Of a DNA stretch of 64,000 nucleotides, positions 53,501 through 63,760 are shown piece by piece (position 1 is the stretch's first letter; each line of letters begins with the position of its first letter). The notes beneath the pieces were generated by a model. It was given only the letters and a program-made list of their open reading frames with translations. It was not told the origin of the DNA and searched no databases. This DNA is from Monodelphis domestica. Taxonomy: Eukaryota; Chordata; Mammalia; Didelphimorphia; Didelphidae. A program made the translations under genes and the position numbers. The stretch is from positions 183,793,643 to 183,857,642 of the forward strand of contig NC_077228.1 of NCBI RefSeq assembly GCF_027887165.1, in the 5' to 3' direction.

Positions 53501-54029
53501 AGTGAGCATGACTTTGGAGATGGGGAGGAGCTCTCCAGGACTATCTCTGCCCACTGCAAAGGGCTAACTCATAAAGGGGAACAGAACATCTTCAAGCCCA
53601 CCCACATGTGTGGAGAGGGAAGAATTTATGAGAGGTCAGTGTTCTTTTTCCACTTGTCCTCCACAGATTACTGGTGGCAGGTGGTGGGTGAGTGTCAAGG
53701 GGGTGGAGTAGGGAGTGGAGAGTATGCCACTGACCAGGCTCTTCCAGGCCAGGTTTCTTTGGGTGGAAGTTTGGGTGTAGGGAAAATGTAACTAGGTTTC
53801 AGTTTTTACTCTTGGTAAAACGCTTTGGGATCCTTCAGGAAAGGGCGCTGGAGAAATGAAAAGCATTTTTGATATGTGCTTGGTCTTCTCTAAAATCAAA
53901 GGGTCCCACTTCCTTCTCCTTTCCAATTATTGCATTGAATGTTAAGCAGGGTGGGGAAGTGAAGGGAACCTCCATCTTTAAGGACTTGCTTCTTCCATGA
54001 AGGGTGGGTCTTTATTATTAAACTGAATC
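53501..54029. other. Unassigned sequence
   Basis: G-rich stretches (GGTGGGTGAGTGTC, GGGGGTGGAGTAGGGAGTGG) but no gene recognised. Confidence 0.4.
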
Positions 54030-54260
54030 CATGCTTCCCAAATCTTTTGACTTGCTTTCCCCTCTGAGATTACCTCTCATATACACTGTATCTATCTTTT
54101 ATGTAGTTTCTTTCTCCTTTTAAACATTTTGCTTCCCTCATTTGAACATGAGCTTGCTGAGGGAAGGGGCTGCTGTTGCCTTTCCTCTTATCCTTAATGC
54201 TTAGTACTTTAGTGGTGACATGGTAAGTGCTTAGAAAATGTCTGATGACTCACTCCTTTC
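54030..54260 (+). mobile_element. L2 3' end
   Basis: TTTGAACATGAGCTTGCTGAGGGAAGGGGC and ATGGTAAGTGCTTAGAAAATG. Confidence 0.65.
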
Positions 54261-54799
54261 TCCAGTGGCATATCTGCATTAGGTCAGTAAAGAGTGATAG
54301 AACTGATACCAGGTGCCTCTCACATTTTCTAGGCTGCCCTCTCTGAGAGGGTGATGGGAAAAGAATTTCTACTTAGCACTTGGATATTCCTCAGACATAA
54401 ACTTGAGCTCTCCTGGGGCAAAAAGGCAAGTGCCTCTTTGCAAACTGCTAATGGGAATTAAAAGTGTGATAGTTCCCCTATTCTTCAACCATATCACGGG
54501 CTCTTACATAGTTATGGATTGGGTTCTTTAAAAATTTTTCTTTTGTATTCCACAGTGTCCATCACTGGCCTAGGTCCTCAGCAGATGCTCAGTAAATAAC
54601 TCTGGGAAGTTTTTACAATGGATTGAGATTGGGTAATCTTAGCCAAAGCCAATTTAGACAGGACCGTGCTAGAAAAGATCAGGACAAGATGGGATGCCTG
54701 GAGAAAATTAACATTGTTATTATGTTATTATGTATATTAAATTAACCTGGGCATTCACATCACTTTTGTTGTTGTTGTTATTGGCATTGTTTTTGAAAG
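54261..54799. other. Unassigned sequence
   Basis: A weak L2-like tail (TGGCCTAGGTCCTCAGCAGATGCTCAGTAAATAAC) at 54560-54600. Otherwise not recognised. Confidence 0.4.
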
Positions 54800-54975
54800 G
54801 AGATCAAAGAACAAAAAAAATTGGAACCATTGATCTAATCCAATTAACTCATTTTATAGATGAGAAAACAGGTCTAGAGAGGGTAGGTGACTTATACAAG
54901 TAAAATACCTAGCCAGTATTTTAAACTCAGGCTTTTTCATTCCAAATCTAGTGTTATTTCCAGGACAACAGCCAA
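54800..54975 (-). mobile_element. MIR-type SINE, antisense
   Basis: CTCATTTTATAGATGAGAAAACAGG and GGTGACTTATACAAGTAAAATACC. Confidence 0.65.
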
Positions 54976-55195
54976 CTCTCTAGGATGAGGGCTAGGGTAT
55001 GGTCTATTACATCCAATCAGCAACTATCAAATCTGCTAATTGGAATGAAGGCCAGTATGAATCAGTAGATTCTGAAACGGAGAATATTTTCTAAAGGAGG
55101 GAAAATGCTTCTGTTTTTCTGGAATAGTAATCCAGGAATAAGTCTACAAACAGTAGATGTTGAATAGTAGAAGTAACTTGTAGACAGAGCATAAT

Positions 55196-55231
<36 letters not shown>

Positions 55232-55489
55232 TATATATATATAAATATAAATATATTTACCCCACCAATGCCCAACCCATTACTACATCCTTCACATGCA
55301 CAATTTATGTGAAAAGGACCCGTTGGTTTTAATGTAATCCAGACAATCTTCCTCATGAAAGCAGTATGAGGGCCCAGAAAAAATATAAAATTTAATCTTA
55401 GACTGCAGGAAAGAGAGATATAGTTCCAAGAGTGACGGAGAAGTTTGTCTCATTGTCCCATTGTCTCAAGACATAGCTCTAATCCTGTC
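54976..55489. other. Unassigned sequence with a TA/CA simple repeat
   Basis: (TA)n, (CA)n and (TATA) runs occupy about 55196-55260. No gene recognised. Confidence 0.5.
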
Positions 55490-55695
55490 TTCTGTAAGAA
55501 CTCTCTTCAAGTCTGGGAAGCTGTTAGAACTTCCCTCTGGCATTACCTTCATGAAGCTATTTATTTACATGATATCTCCACCACTAGGATGTAAGCTCTT
55601 TCAAGGAGGGATCTACTTTTATTTTTCTTTGTATCCTCATCATTTAGCACAATGCCTGGCAATGTGCTTAATTAAATGTTTGTCATTTGGCACTG
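55490..55695 (+). mobile_element. L2 3' end
   Basis: AGGATGTAAGCTCTTTCAAGGAGGG and TTTAGCACAATGCCTGGCAATGTGC. Confidence 0.7.
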
Positions 55696-55754
55696 TCCTA
55701 GATAGATTAGTATTTCTTTCTAGTATTTCTTTAAATTTTGGGTTCCATATTTTA

Positions 55755-56305
55755 GAATGGATATTGACATTCTGAGGAGGGCAATTAGATGCTGTGCCAT
55801 ATAAGAAATAGCTCAAGAGAACTGGGCATGTTCAACCTGGACAAGAGAAGGTTTGTGGAGGGGATAAGCTGTGTTTTTTTAAGCTCTAAAGTGTTGGGTA
55901 GAGGCAATGTGGTAGGATGATGGTAGGGTAGATGGGGTAGGGCAGAGTGTGAAGATCTGGGTTGGAATCTGGGCTCTGCTATCAATTTTGGGACTTTCAT
56001 TTCTAAGTCTCACCCATAAAATGTGCAGATTAATCATTATGGTTTCTGGAGATCTTGTCAGCTCTAAAGCTATGGATCTAAAAAGGAAGCAGATTTAGGT
56101 TCTATATGAAGAACTCCCCAATAGTTAGAGTTGTCCAAAAGTGGAATGAGCTGCCTCTGGAGGGAGTGAGTCCCCCAGTATTGCAGGTCTTTAAAAGACA
56201 ATGGAGGACCACTTATTAAGGATTTTGCAGATAGGATTCTTGATTATGATAGGAACTGGACCAGATAACCCCTGAGGTCTATCCCCACTTTGAAATGCTA
56301 CAATT
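55755..56305 (+). mobile_element. CR1/L3 LINE 3' region split by a SINE
   Basis: The left part is TCAAGAGAACTGGGCATGTTCAACCTGGACAAGAG. The right part (56080-56305) is CCCCAATAGTTAGAGTTGTCC, GTGGAATGAGCTGCCTCTGGAGG, CTGGACCAGATAACCCCTGAGG. Both are in the CR1/L3 3' order. A MIR-type SINE occupies about 55870-56080. Confidence 0.75.
55870..56080 (+). mobile_element. MIR/MAR-type SINE inside L3
   Basis: GTAGAGGCAATGTGGTAGG, GTCTCACCCATAAAATGTGCAG and TCTTGTCAGCTCTAAAGCTATGG. Confidence 0.55.
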
Positions 56306-56319
56306 TTATGTCATTTTTG

Positions 56320-56475
56320 TAGAGTTGGTTCAGTTATGTTGGACTGTGTCCCCATTTGGAATTTTCTTGGCAAAGATCCTGGAATGTTTTGCTGTTTCTT
56401 TCTCTAGCTCATTTTACAGATGGGAAAATTGAGGCCAACAAGGTTAAGTGACTTGTCCAGGGTCACACATTGATA
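56320..56475 (-). mobile_element. Family A SINE, 5'-truncated
   Basis: TTGGTTCAGTTATGTTGGACTG, ATTTTCTTGGCAAAGATCCTGG, CATTTTACAGATGGG. Confidence 0.75.
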
Positions 56476-56654
56476 ATATATAACTTCTCCATAAGAGAAA
56501 TGGCATTCAGTTAATTCTCAATTCCCCAGATTAATAAATGGGAACTCTGTTATGGATGATTGCAAACAATTCCCTTGCTGTACAAATGACTATTATATTT
56601 GACTGGATTCTTTCTTTATTTTTTGTTTTGTTTTGGGCATCACAGAGACTTGAA

Positions 56655-56852
56655 AAAAAACCCCAACCCTTCCTCCTGTCTTAGAATTGATGATAAGTAT
56701 CAGTTCCAAGGCAGAAGAGCAGTAAGGGCTAGGCAATTGGGGTTAAATGACTTGCCCAGGACCACATAGCTAGGAAGTGTCTGAGGCTAAATCTGAACCC
56801 AGAACCTCTCATCTCTGGGTGTAGCTCTCCATTCACTGAGCCACCTTGCTGC
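56655..56852 (-). mobile_element. Family B SINE
   Basis: CCCAACCCTTCCTCCTGTCTTAGAATTG, AGCAGTAAGGGCTAGGCAATTGGGG, head ending GAGCCACCTTGCTGCC. Confidence 0.85.
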
Positions 56853-57359
56853 CCTTCCAAAGACTTTTTAAGCTTCTTGTTTGGCTCGGACTAATATTAA
56901 AAGGAGCTTGCCTTCTTTGAATACATAGCAACTCTGAATGTAGAGTGTGGGGTAACTAGAGTGTTTCTAGAGTGAGGCAGGTGGGAGAAGGGAGATGGAT
57001 ATGGGCTCAGACATTATGCTTGATCCACTAAGTAGTCAATAGTGCTTAGAATTGCTGCAAATTCTAGATGGGCTGTAGAGTGTGTTTGAAAGATATGAAA
57101 TTGGACTTTAAGGGACTTGACTTGTAGTCTCAATTTGAGTGATAAGTTGCTGCATGATCCTAGAAAAATTGCTTCATGCTTCCAGGTCTCCGTTTCTTGG
57201 TCCTGTCTAAGAGCTTGGTAGCATCTACGTTTTCTTCCAGCTCTAATATTCTCTCCTTTTATCTATATATGCTCTGTACCTTGACTAATGGGAATTGCAT
57301 ATTTACATGCCTAGAAGCATGGAAAATTAAGAGTAGAGACTTAGAATAATATGATCTGG
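56853..57359. other. Unassigned sequence
   Basis: 57120-57255 contains a weak MIR-like SINE (GCATGATCCTAGAAAAATTGC). No gene recognised. Confidence 0.4.
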
Positions 57360-57595
57360 TTGAATTTCACCAACAAGAATGGAGGCTATAGTCTTGTAGT
57401 CAGGAAAATCTGAATTCAAGTTTAGCTACTAAAAGATACTGAGGGTGTGATCTTCCCAAACTTGCCTTGGGCCTCAGGCCACTCTCTTTTCTTATAGAAA
57501 AAGTTACTGACTAGCATTGGTAGACTTTCCATACTAGGAGTTCTCCATACTGATGAAATCAGAGCTCTGATCCTGGGTGGGAGGGTGGGGGAATT
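57360..57595 (+). mobile_element. Family C SINE
   Basis: GCCTTGGGCCTCAGGCCACTC, TGACTAGCATTGGTAGACTTTCC and a tail TAGGAGTTCTCCATACTGATGAAATCAGAG. Confidence 0.65.
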
Positions 57596-57599
57596 GAAT

Positions 57600-57827
57600 A
57601 ATGGAGACAGTGTTGTAGAATGGAAAGAACATTGGCTCTAAAGTCAGAAACCTGGATTCAAATCCTACTCCTGAAACTTACTCCTTGTGTGATCCTGGGA
57701 AAATCACTTAAACTCTCTGATTTAGTTTTCTCACCTGTAAAATTGGGGAAATAGCACCTACTTCCCAGAGTTGTTGTGGGGATCAAATGAGATAATTTAT
57801 AGCACTTTGCAAACAGTTAATGTGAGT
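57600..57827 (+). mobile_element. MIR SINE, nearly full length
   Basis: TGTTGTAGAATGGAAAGAACATTGG, TCACCTGTAAAATTGGGG and GTTGTTGTGGGGATCAAATGAGATAAT follow the full MIR order. Confidence 0.85.
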
Positions 57828-58065
57828 GAGAGGCAATGGGATGTAGTAAGCAGAGAGCAGAGATCTTGGAGCCAGGAAGACCTGGGTTCAAGTACTACCT
57901 CTGATTCATACTATGTGAACCTGGGCAAGTTTCTTCACTTTTCCATGCTTCAGGCAACTCTCTAAGATGTAGACAAGATGCCAACCTACATTGGTAGAGA
58001 GTCTCCTGACCTAGGAGTTCCCTATACCAATGGAATCACAAGTACAGTAGTCTTCCTAACAGGAA
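57828..58065 (+). mobile_element. Family C SINE, well preserved
   Basis: GAGGCAATGGGATGTAGTAAGC, GACCTGGGTTCAAGTACTACC, TTCAGGCAACTCTCTAAGATG and a tail TAGGAGTTCCCTATACCAATGGAATCACAAG. Confidence 0.75.
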
Positions 58066-58274
58066 AAATGGAGGCATTTGAACTGATCTTAAAAATATAC
58101 CTGGATTTGAAAAGGTCAAGTTTAGCAGTCTGAGGCCATCCCCCAATCTAGAATATTCAAGGAACCCTCCTCTGCTCAGTGCCCTGAAGACAATTCCCCA
58201 GACTCCTTCTCTAGTCCTTCTTGAAGTGCTCGCCCTCCCAGTGGCTCAGGCTGCTGGAAATGGAATGAGGAGCC

Positions 58275-58485
58275 CAATGTTTCAGTGAGAAGAGAGCTGG
58301 CTTTGGAATCAGAGGCTCTGGACTTGGACCCAAGCTTTGTTCCTTACTCCCTGTATGGTATTAGGCCTCACTGTATCTGTTTCTTTATCTATAACATAGA
58401 GGTTGGAGGTGGGGATGGGGTAGGTTAGACTACATCATCTCTAAGTTGCCACCTAGTTCTAGATCTGGGATACTATGATCTTATC
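58275..58485 (+). mobile_element. MIR/MAR-type SINE
   Basis: GAGAAGAGAGCTGGCTTTGG, TTTCTTTATCTATAACATAGAGG and GGGATACTATGATC. Confidence 0.6.
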
Positions 58486-58950
58486 ACCTCCCTCTATAGT
58501 CTTGTTTCAATTCAACACAAGATGGAAGCCCTAAGGCACATTCTTGGGCTGACAATCAGATGGCACCAAGCTGGCATCCCCAAGGTGAAGGTATCATCTA
58601 ACAAGCACAGGTATCCAAGATTCCTTGAGCATGAGTTGATGCCATAGTTGGCTCTTAGCAGGTGTCTATGAGGAACACTGACAATTCAACCCCTAGCTCC
58701 TTCCCTTAAAAAAAAAGACTGTAGCTGAATTCCACTCTAAGGACCTGGTAACCACTAACTTTTCTACTTTACAATTCCAGTCTCTTTGAAAATGGGATGG
58801 GGAGATGAAGAAGTAGTGATTTGGGTGGATTCTTGGAGCAATTCCAGCTTTCATTGCTACTAGGCTGCCATCTTGGCTCCTGTCCCCAGAAGTAGTGAGA
58901 TGAGAAAATGGCAATGGTAGATGGAATGAGGGAATAGGTGGTTCAGATCC
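58486..58950 (-). other. Proximal 3' UTR of the exon at 58951-59750 (inferred)
   Basis: Directly after the stop codon of the minus-strand exon. I see no SINE or LINE in it and no clear AATAAA on the minus strand, so the true transcript end is probably further left. Confidence 0.4.
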
Positions 58951-59750
58951 CTAAAGCATGCTACTAAATATTTCTGATCCTGGAGAGGTGGCCTGGTCCC
59001 CTGGGATGACCTCCTGCTCCTTGGGCCGTTGCATATCACCCTGGTCTCCTGGAGGGGAGTTAAGTCCAACCCATGGTTTATCATCATTCACCAGGGCTGT
59101 AGGGTAAGGTTCCACATAAATGCGTCGGACCATGGGCCGCATATCCTGGTACTTGCTTTTCTTCTCTTCAGGGAGGCTTGAGGTATGGGGTAGAAGTAGA
59201 TTCCGATGCCTATCAGTTGGGATCCTGATCTGCTTTGCCCCGGTGGTCTCCTGGGACAAGTCTGAAGCCCGGGAGAGATGCTGAGTGTAGACTCCCTCAG
59301 AAAGGGACAAGGACTGTGTTTCGCTGTGGATTCGGAGCCAACGGTGATGGCGGCTGAAGTAGCCATAGTGCTGGTGCTTGCTCAGCTTCTTCCTCCCCAA
59401 GAAGCTCATTGGCTGTTGGGAGCTGCCTGCCATCTTATCAGGGTTCTTGGCCATGAAGCCTGAGAGGGTCAGACTGTTGAAATACTCAGCACAGGAATGG
59501 TCAGTGTCTGGTTCCAGGGCCTGACCCTGGCTGTCCCCTCTTAAAGCCATGCAGGGCTTCATATCATGCACCTGTAAGACATCAGGGGCACTGCCACTCA
59601 TACCGCTCATGGACTGATGGGAAATATCATGGGATGACAAATAGACCAAGTCCAGTTCTCGGGGACTAAGGGCATCGCTGGAATCATAGTCGCTATCTGT
59701 AGGGAGAAATACCTCAGAGCACCCTTCTTCATCTGAACAGGGCTGGGAGT
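58951..59750 (-). CDS. Terminal coding exon of an unrecognised host protein
   Basis: A minus-strand splice acceptor (TTCTTTTCAG, 59760-59751) is followed by two bases of a split codon and 265 complete codons to TAG at 58953-58951. The first readable residues are SQPCSDEEGCSEVFLPTDSD, then YDSSDALSPRELDLVYLSS. The frame has no ATG start of its own; a TTG at 59649 is not a start. Features: an acidic Ser-rich N-terminal part, a basic patch (GRKKLSKHQHYGYFSRHHRW) about 105-125 residues in, a RRIYVEPYP segment, and a Pro/Gly-rich acidic end. The C-terminus is SSML, with Ser at -2 and Leu at 0, the pattern of class I PDZ ligands. No globular domain or membrane segment is seen. The rest of the gene lies to the right, beyond 64000 or in exons I could not detect. 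The tail is loosely reminiscent of RhoGAP-type tails, but this is not established. Confidence 0.8.
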
Positions 59751-60194
59751 CTGAAAAGAACAGAAAGTATTATTAGAAAATTAAAGTATTTCAAGAGTGA
59801 AACCCAAGTTATACTAAATCAGTCTGAGGGAAGGTAGAGATAACCTTCTTGTACTCTAGCGGACAGGCTTCTAAACCTAACTATAACACTCTCTAAATAA
59901 TTCTATTTCTGTGAAACAAAAATAAAGTGAAAAGATCCAATGAGATAAAAATGTTGGGTTTTGTTTTAATTTTTATTTGTCTTTGTGGCTGTCTTTTGTT
60001 TTTATATTATCTTCATTTCAGAATATATACTTCCCTATTCTTTCCCTGGAGAACCATCTCTTCTAATGAATTAAAAAAAAAAAGAGGCAAAAAGTTCAGG
60101 ATAACTAACCAATACTTCAATTGAGCCTGACAGTGTATATAGTGTCCATTTCCATAGTCTTTGCAAAGAAGAGGAAGAAGCATGCTTGCTTGTT
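59751..60194 (-). other. Intron sequence upstream of the terminal exon (inferred)
   Basis: Follows the acceptor on the minus strand. The polypyrimidine tract next to the exon is short (TTCTTTT). No other exon was recognised. Confidence 0.5.
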
Positions 60195-60330
60195 ATTTAT
60201 ACTAACAACCTATTTATGTCTCTTTCTCAACTAAGTTTAAGCTTTGAGGGCAGAGGTCATGTTTTATTTTTCTTTGAATATGTATCCCATATACAGCAAG
60301 TCTTCAGTAAATGTTGATTGATTCTGACAT
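60195..60330 (+). mobile_element. L2/MIR-like 3' end
   Basis: AAGCTTTGAGGGCAGAGGTCATG and CAGCAAGTCTTCAGTAAATGTTGATTG. Confidence 0.55.
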
Positions 60331-60362
60331 GTGAAAGTGCCTTGAAATATATTCCTACTAAT

Positions 60363-60809
60363 TGTTTTTTTAAACATTATTTTATTTGGTCATTTCCATA
60401 CATTGTTCATTGGAAACAGATAATTTTCTCCCCCCCCCCACAGTCCCCCCCCCTTCCCTAGCCGATGTGCGATTCGTCTGGGTATCACATGTGTCCTTGC
60501 TCTGAACCCATTTCCTTGTTGTTGGTATTTGCATTAGGGTGCTCATTTAGCGTCTCTCCTCGATCATGTCCCCTCAACCTCTGTAGTCAAGCAGTTGCTT
60601 TTCCTCGGTGTTTTTACTCCCTCAGTTTGTCCTCTGCTTGAGGATAGTTTGTTTTTTTTTCTCGTAGATCGCTGCAGGTTGTTCAGGGACATTGTAAAGC
60701 CATTCTCCAAATGTAAGTACTATGCCCATTGGTTTCTCTGTGTAAATGGTGGTTAAAAGCCCTTGAGGTTTGGTTTTGGGGGATACAATAGGAGCTGAGC
60801 ATTCCATTT
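60363..60809 (-). mobile_element. Young-looking L1 3' insertion with target duplication
   Basis: The antisense L1 3' UTR (TTTTTTAAACATTATTTTATTTGG, C-rich runs, CATGTCCCCTCAACCTCTGTAGTC) runs to about 60695 and then passes into about 115 bp of other sequence. The whole is flanked by ATTCCTACTAAT (60351-60362) and ATTTCTACTAAT (60806-60817), an 11/12-match target duplication. This text differs from the other L1 tails in the window, suggesting a separate and younger subfamily. Confidence 0.75.
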
Positions 60810-60904
60810 CTACTAATGATTTAAAATATTATTTCTTGATCTTTGAAGACAGGTTGGCAAAATGGATAGAGGATTGTCCTTGGCATAACATAGAATTGGA
60901 TTAG

Positions 60905-61090
60905 TATAGAATGGATCAGAGGTTTAAAGATAGAAGAGACACTAGAAGGGGTCTGGTGAAATCCCTTCACTTTACAGAGGAGGAACTTGGACCAAAGAGG
61001 TGTCCAAGATCGCATAGTCAGAGTGGCTCAAGCAGGTTGAGAACCCCGTTGACTCCAAAGCCATCACTCTACTGCCCCACATTGCCATAT
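60905..61090 (-). mobile_element. MIR-type SINE, antisense
   Basis: TTTACAGAGGAGGAACTTGGACC and CAAGATCGCATAGTCAGAG. Confidence 0.6.
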
Positions 61091-61834
61091 GAAGGCAAAG
61101 AAGTTCAATGCTCTCTGTCATTGTAGGGTGGGGTAGCTTGGTCTTTTGAGACAGAAGGGATGGGTTCAGATTCTGTCCCTGTTACTCTGTGATCTTGAAA
61201 AAGTGATTTGCCCAAGGCAGTACAGTTGATATGTCCCAGAAATGGGACTTGAGGTCAGATCTTCTTAGTTCTGTGGCTAGCTCCCTATTATACCTCAAGT
61301 GGGTTCAGTCTAGAAATTTTTGTCCCAACGCCCTGGGAGTAGCAGTGCCCCCTAGACTACTGGCCCTGATTCCAACCTGATTTTCTCTGGGGGAACAGGC
61401 TTCCTGTGGAAAAGGGGCGAGGCATCTCTACCAACACTGACACCAACACCAACACCAACACCAATGCTAACACTAACTGTTAACCAAATGCCATCATTAG
61501 GCAGGTAAGCCCAAGGACTTCAGGAATAGCAATATGGCCCAGATCACTGACTTCCTTCTAGGCATCATCTGAGGAAGCAGTTACTGTGGAGATGTTACCT
61601 AGCAACTCCCTCTTGCAGGGACTATAGTACCCCCCAGATCCCTACTAGCAACCACAGCTACTGAAGAACCAGAAACTAAAGTTATCATCACCAAAGTTCT
61701 TGACACTTTTAAGTGACTTAAGGTTCTGGTTTTTATCAGTGGAAAAAAATATTTAAAAAGAAGCTGCATTACCATCTACTTTTCCACTGCACTCTAAGGA
61801 CCATGGGACTTTACCATCTTACATATAGCTGGAA
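61091..61834. other. Mostly unassigned sequence with an ACCAAC repeat
   Basis: An imperfect (ACCAAC)n / (ACACCA) array lies at 61433-61480. A MIR-type SINE may cover 61140-61300. No exon recognised. Confidence 0.45.
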
Positions 61835-61970
61835 CCTCTTATATGTATTGTCTCCCTTCAGCAGAATATGAGCTCCTTAAAAGCAGGGGCTGCCTTTCTT
61901 TATTATTTGTATCCCCAGAACTTAGCACAGTGTTTGACATGTAGTAAGGATTCATATACTTTCTAGTCTT
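61835..61970 (+). mobile_element. L2 3' end
   Basis: GAATATGAGCTCCTTAAAAGCAGGGGCTGCC and CCCAGAACTTAGCACAGTG. Confidence 0.8.
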
Positions 61971-62034
61971 TTTTCTTCAGCCCTTTGTTGAGTATCATTT
62001 TTAGAGCATTATAACTAAAGAAGGATATTTATGC

Positions 62035-62160
62035 TTTCTGCATTTTGTTGTGAGGCTTTCATGTCCTATTATATAATTAATTTTTGTGAAGGTGCCATGG
62101 ACTGTTAAGAAGAAGGTATATTCCTTTCAATTCCCATTCAGTTTCCTCCAGGGGTATATC
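62035..62160 (-). mobile_element. L1 ORF2 endonuclease fragment
   Basis: TTAATTTTTGTGAAGGTGCCATGG, AAGAAGAAGGTATATTCC and TTTCCTCCAG match 545-640 of the L1 at the window start, antisense. Confidence 0.75.
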
Positions 62161-62171
62161 AAACCCAAGAA

Positions 62172-62207
62172 AGATAGATAGATAGACAGACTGACAGACG
62201 GACAGAC

Positions 62208-62251
<44 letters not shown>

Positions 62252-62330
62252 GGGTAGATGGATAGAAAGATTAGATAGAATACACAGGGATAGATATAGA
62301 TGAGATAGAATAGAAGATAGATAGGTAGGT
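62172..62330. repeat. (GATA)n microsatellite, interrupted
   Basis: GATA units at 62172-62186 and 62208-62250 are broken by GACA/GACG units. A decayed GATA-rich tail runs to 62330. Confidence 0.95.
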
Positions 62331-62339
62331 AGAAAGAAA

Positions 62340-62400
62340 TAAAACTAATATTTACTTAGTGCTTTAAAATTTGCAAAGTGCCTTATATACACATAAATTT
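62340..62400 (-). mobile_element. MIR fragment
   Basis: AATATTTACTTAGTGCTTTAAAATTTGCAAAGTGCC is the antisense MIR 3' side. Confidence 0.55.
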
Positions 62401-62439
62401 AGTGTGAGCCTCAGTCACATAAAGTAGATTGAATAGCAC

Positions 62440-62985
62440 CCAAACTCAACTTTAAACAATCATACACATATACACAAACGTCTCAAAACAAATTTTGGAA
62501 TAGCAGAACCAGCAAAAGACAGGGAAGCAGAATTTCAGCCAAAGAAAATGTAGAGGAACAGCAGGAAGGACCCATCTCACTGGGGTAAGAGGGGATAGAT
62601 ATGGAAATGGCAGAACAAGGAATGGCCAAGCATTTGCAGCGAACAATCTAGCACATAGTGAGAAGCATGAGGAGTAGCCCTGTGCAAGCACATCTGAAGA
62701 CACTTTCAACAGAAGAAGCAACCTCATGACACAGGAGAGCTGGCAGCTGAGAGTGGAATCCAGCTCAATCCAGTGTATGTAGCACCCAGGGGAACTCAGT
62801 GACAGTACTCTCTTCACTCTAGGAGTGGAGCTAAGATTCAACATATAGGTCAGAAAAAAGTCCTCAAAATTAGGAAAAAAAACAAAGAAGCCTGCTCCTA
62901 GAAAATTGTTTCAGCAACAGGGAAGACCAAAACACAAGCTCAGAAAGGGGCAGTCATGACAAAACAAAAATGTGCAAAGCCTCAG
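62440..62985 (+). mobile_element. Possible L1 5' UTR-like fragment (weak)
   Basis: Purine-rich, low-stop text (AGAACCAGCAAAAGACAGGG, GAACAGCAGGAAGGACCC, GGGGCAGTCATGACAAAAC) resembles L1 5' UTR style. It is not clearly alignable to the 5' UTR at 2841-3510. Minus-strand frame 62844-62452 is probably a shadow. Confidence 0.25.
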
Positions 62986-63158
62986 AATTATAATGGGCTA
63001 TCTCAAGAAGTGGTGAGTTAGTTCCCCATCATTAGAGGTCTTTAAGCATAGGTTAGATGATCCTTGTTAGGAAAGTGATAGAGAGGAATTCTTGAGGGTA
63101 TATGTTAGGCTAGAAGGTTGCTGAAGTTCCTTCCAACTTTGATTTTTTGATTCTGAGT
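62985..63158 (+). mobile_element. CR1/L3 LINE 3' end
   Basis: TAATGGGCTATCTCAAGAAGTGGTGAG, CATTAGAGGTCTTTAAGC, GGTTAGATGATCC and a GATTTTTTGATTCTG end. Confidence 0.75.
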
Positions 63159-63189
63159 AGCCATAAGACCATGGACAACTTGGGCTGGC

Positions 63190-63360
63190 AGATCATTTAA
63201 CTAACCTTGAACCTCTACCCATTTTACAGATGAGGACTTTAAAGTCAGGAGGAAGAAAGCAACTTTGTCTATGGCCATCCAGGCACACAAGTAGCTGGAG
63301 ACAGAGCTGAGACTATAATATAGGGACAGAAATGCTAAATTCTATGTTATTTTTCCACTA
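63190..63360 (-). mobile_element. MIR-type SINE, antisense
   Basis: CCATTTTACAGATGAGGACTTTAAAG and GGCACACAAGTAGCTGGAGACAGAGC. Confidence 0.65.
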
Positions 63361-63489
63361 TGCCAGATCAAGAAATTAAATCTGAGTTTGGTTTTCACCG
63401 CTAATTGGAAATGTCCCAACAAATCAGGTCCTAAAAGAAAAACAAAACAGAAAAACAAAACACTCAAGCAAACTGAACTTTGTGGACTA

Positions 63490-63760
63490 AAATGCCTAGC
63501 CTCTTTCATGGCCACTTCAAATGCCATCTCTTATGTCAAAACCTTCCTGATTACTCCTCTCCACTCCCTCATTGGTAGTGCCTCCTCTAGAAATATCTCA
63601 GCATTTACTTTTCAAGAAATTATATGTGCAACTTCTCTCCAATAGAATGCACACTCCTTGAGTACTGGGATGGTTTCATTTTTGTCTTATTTTGTCTTAT
63701 TACCAGGATTAACATGATGCCAGGCACATCATTAAATACTTGATGATTGATTAAGAAGAG
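63490..63760 (+). mobile_element. L2 3' region
   Basis: CATGGCCACTTCAAATGCC, CAATAGAATGCACACTCCTTGAG and CATGATGCCAGGCACATCATTAAATAC. Confidence 0.75.

Noticed and set aside
62452-62844. A 130-codon minus frame with hydrophobic Leu/Cys-rich residues, membrane-like
   Set aside because: Complement of purine-rich repeat-like DNA. No start context, acceptor or family match.
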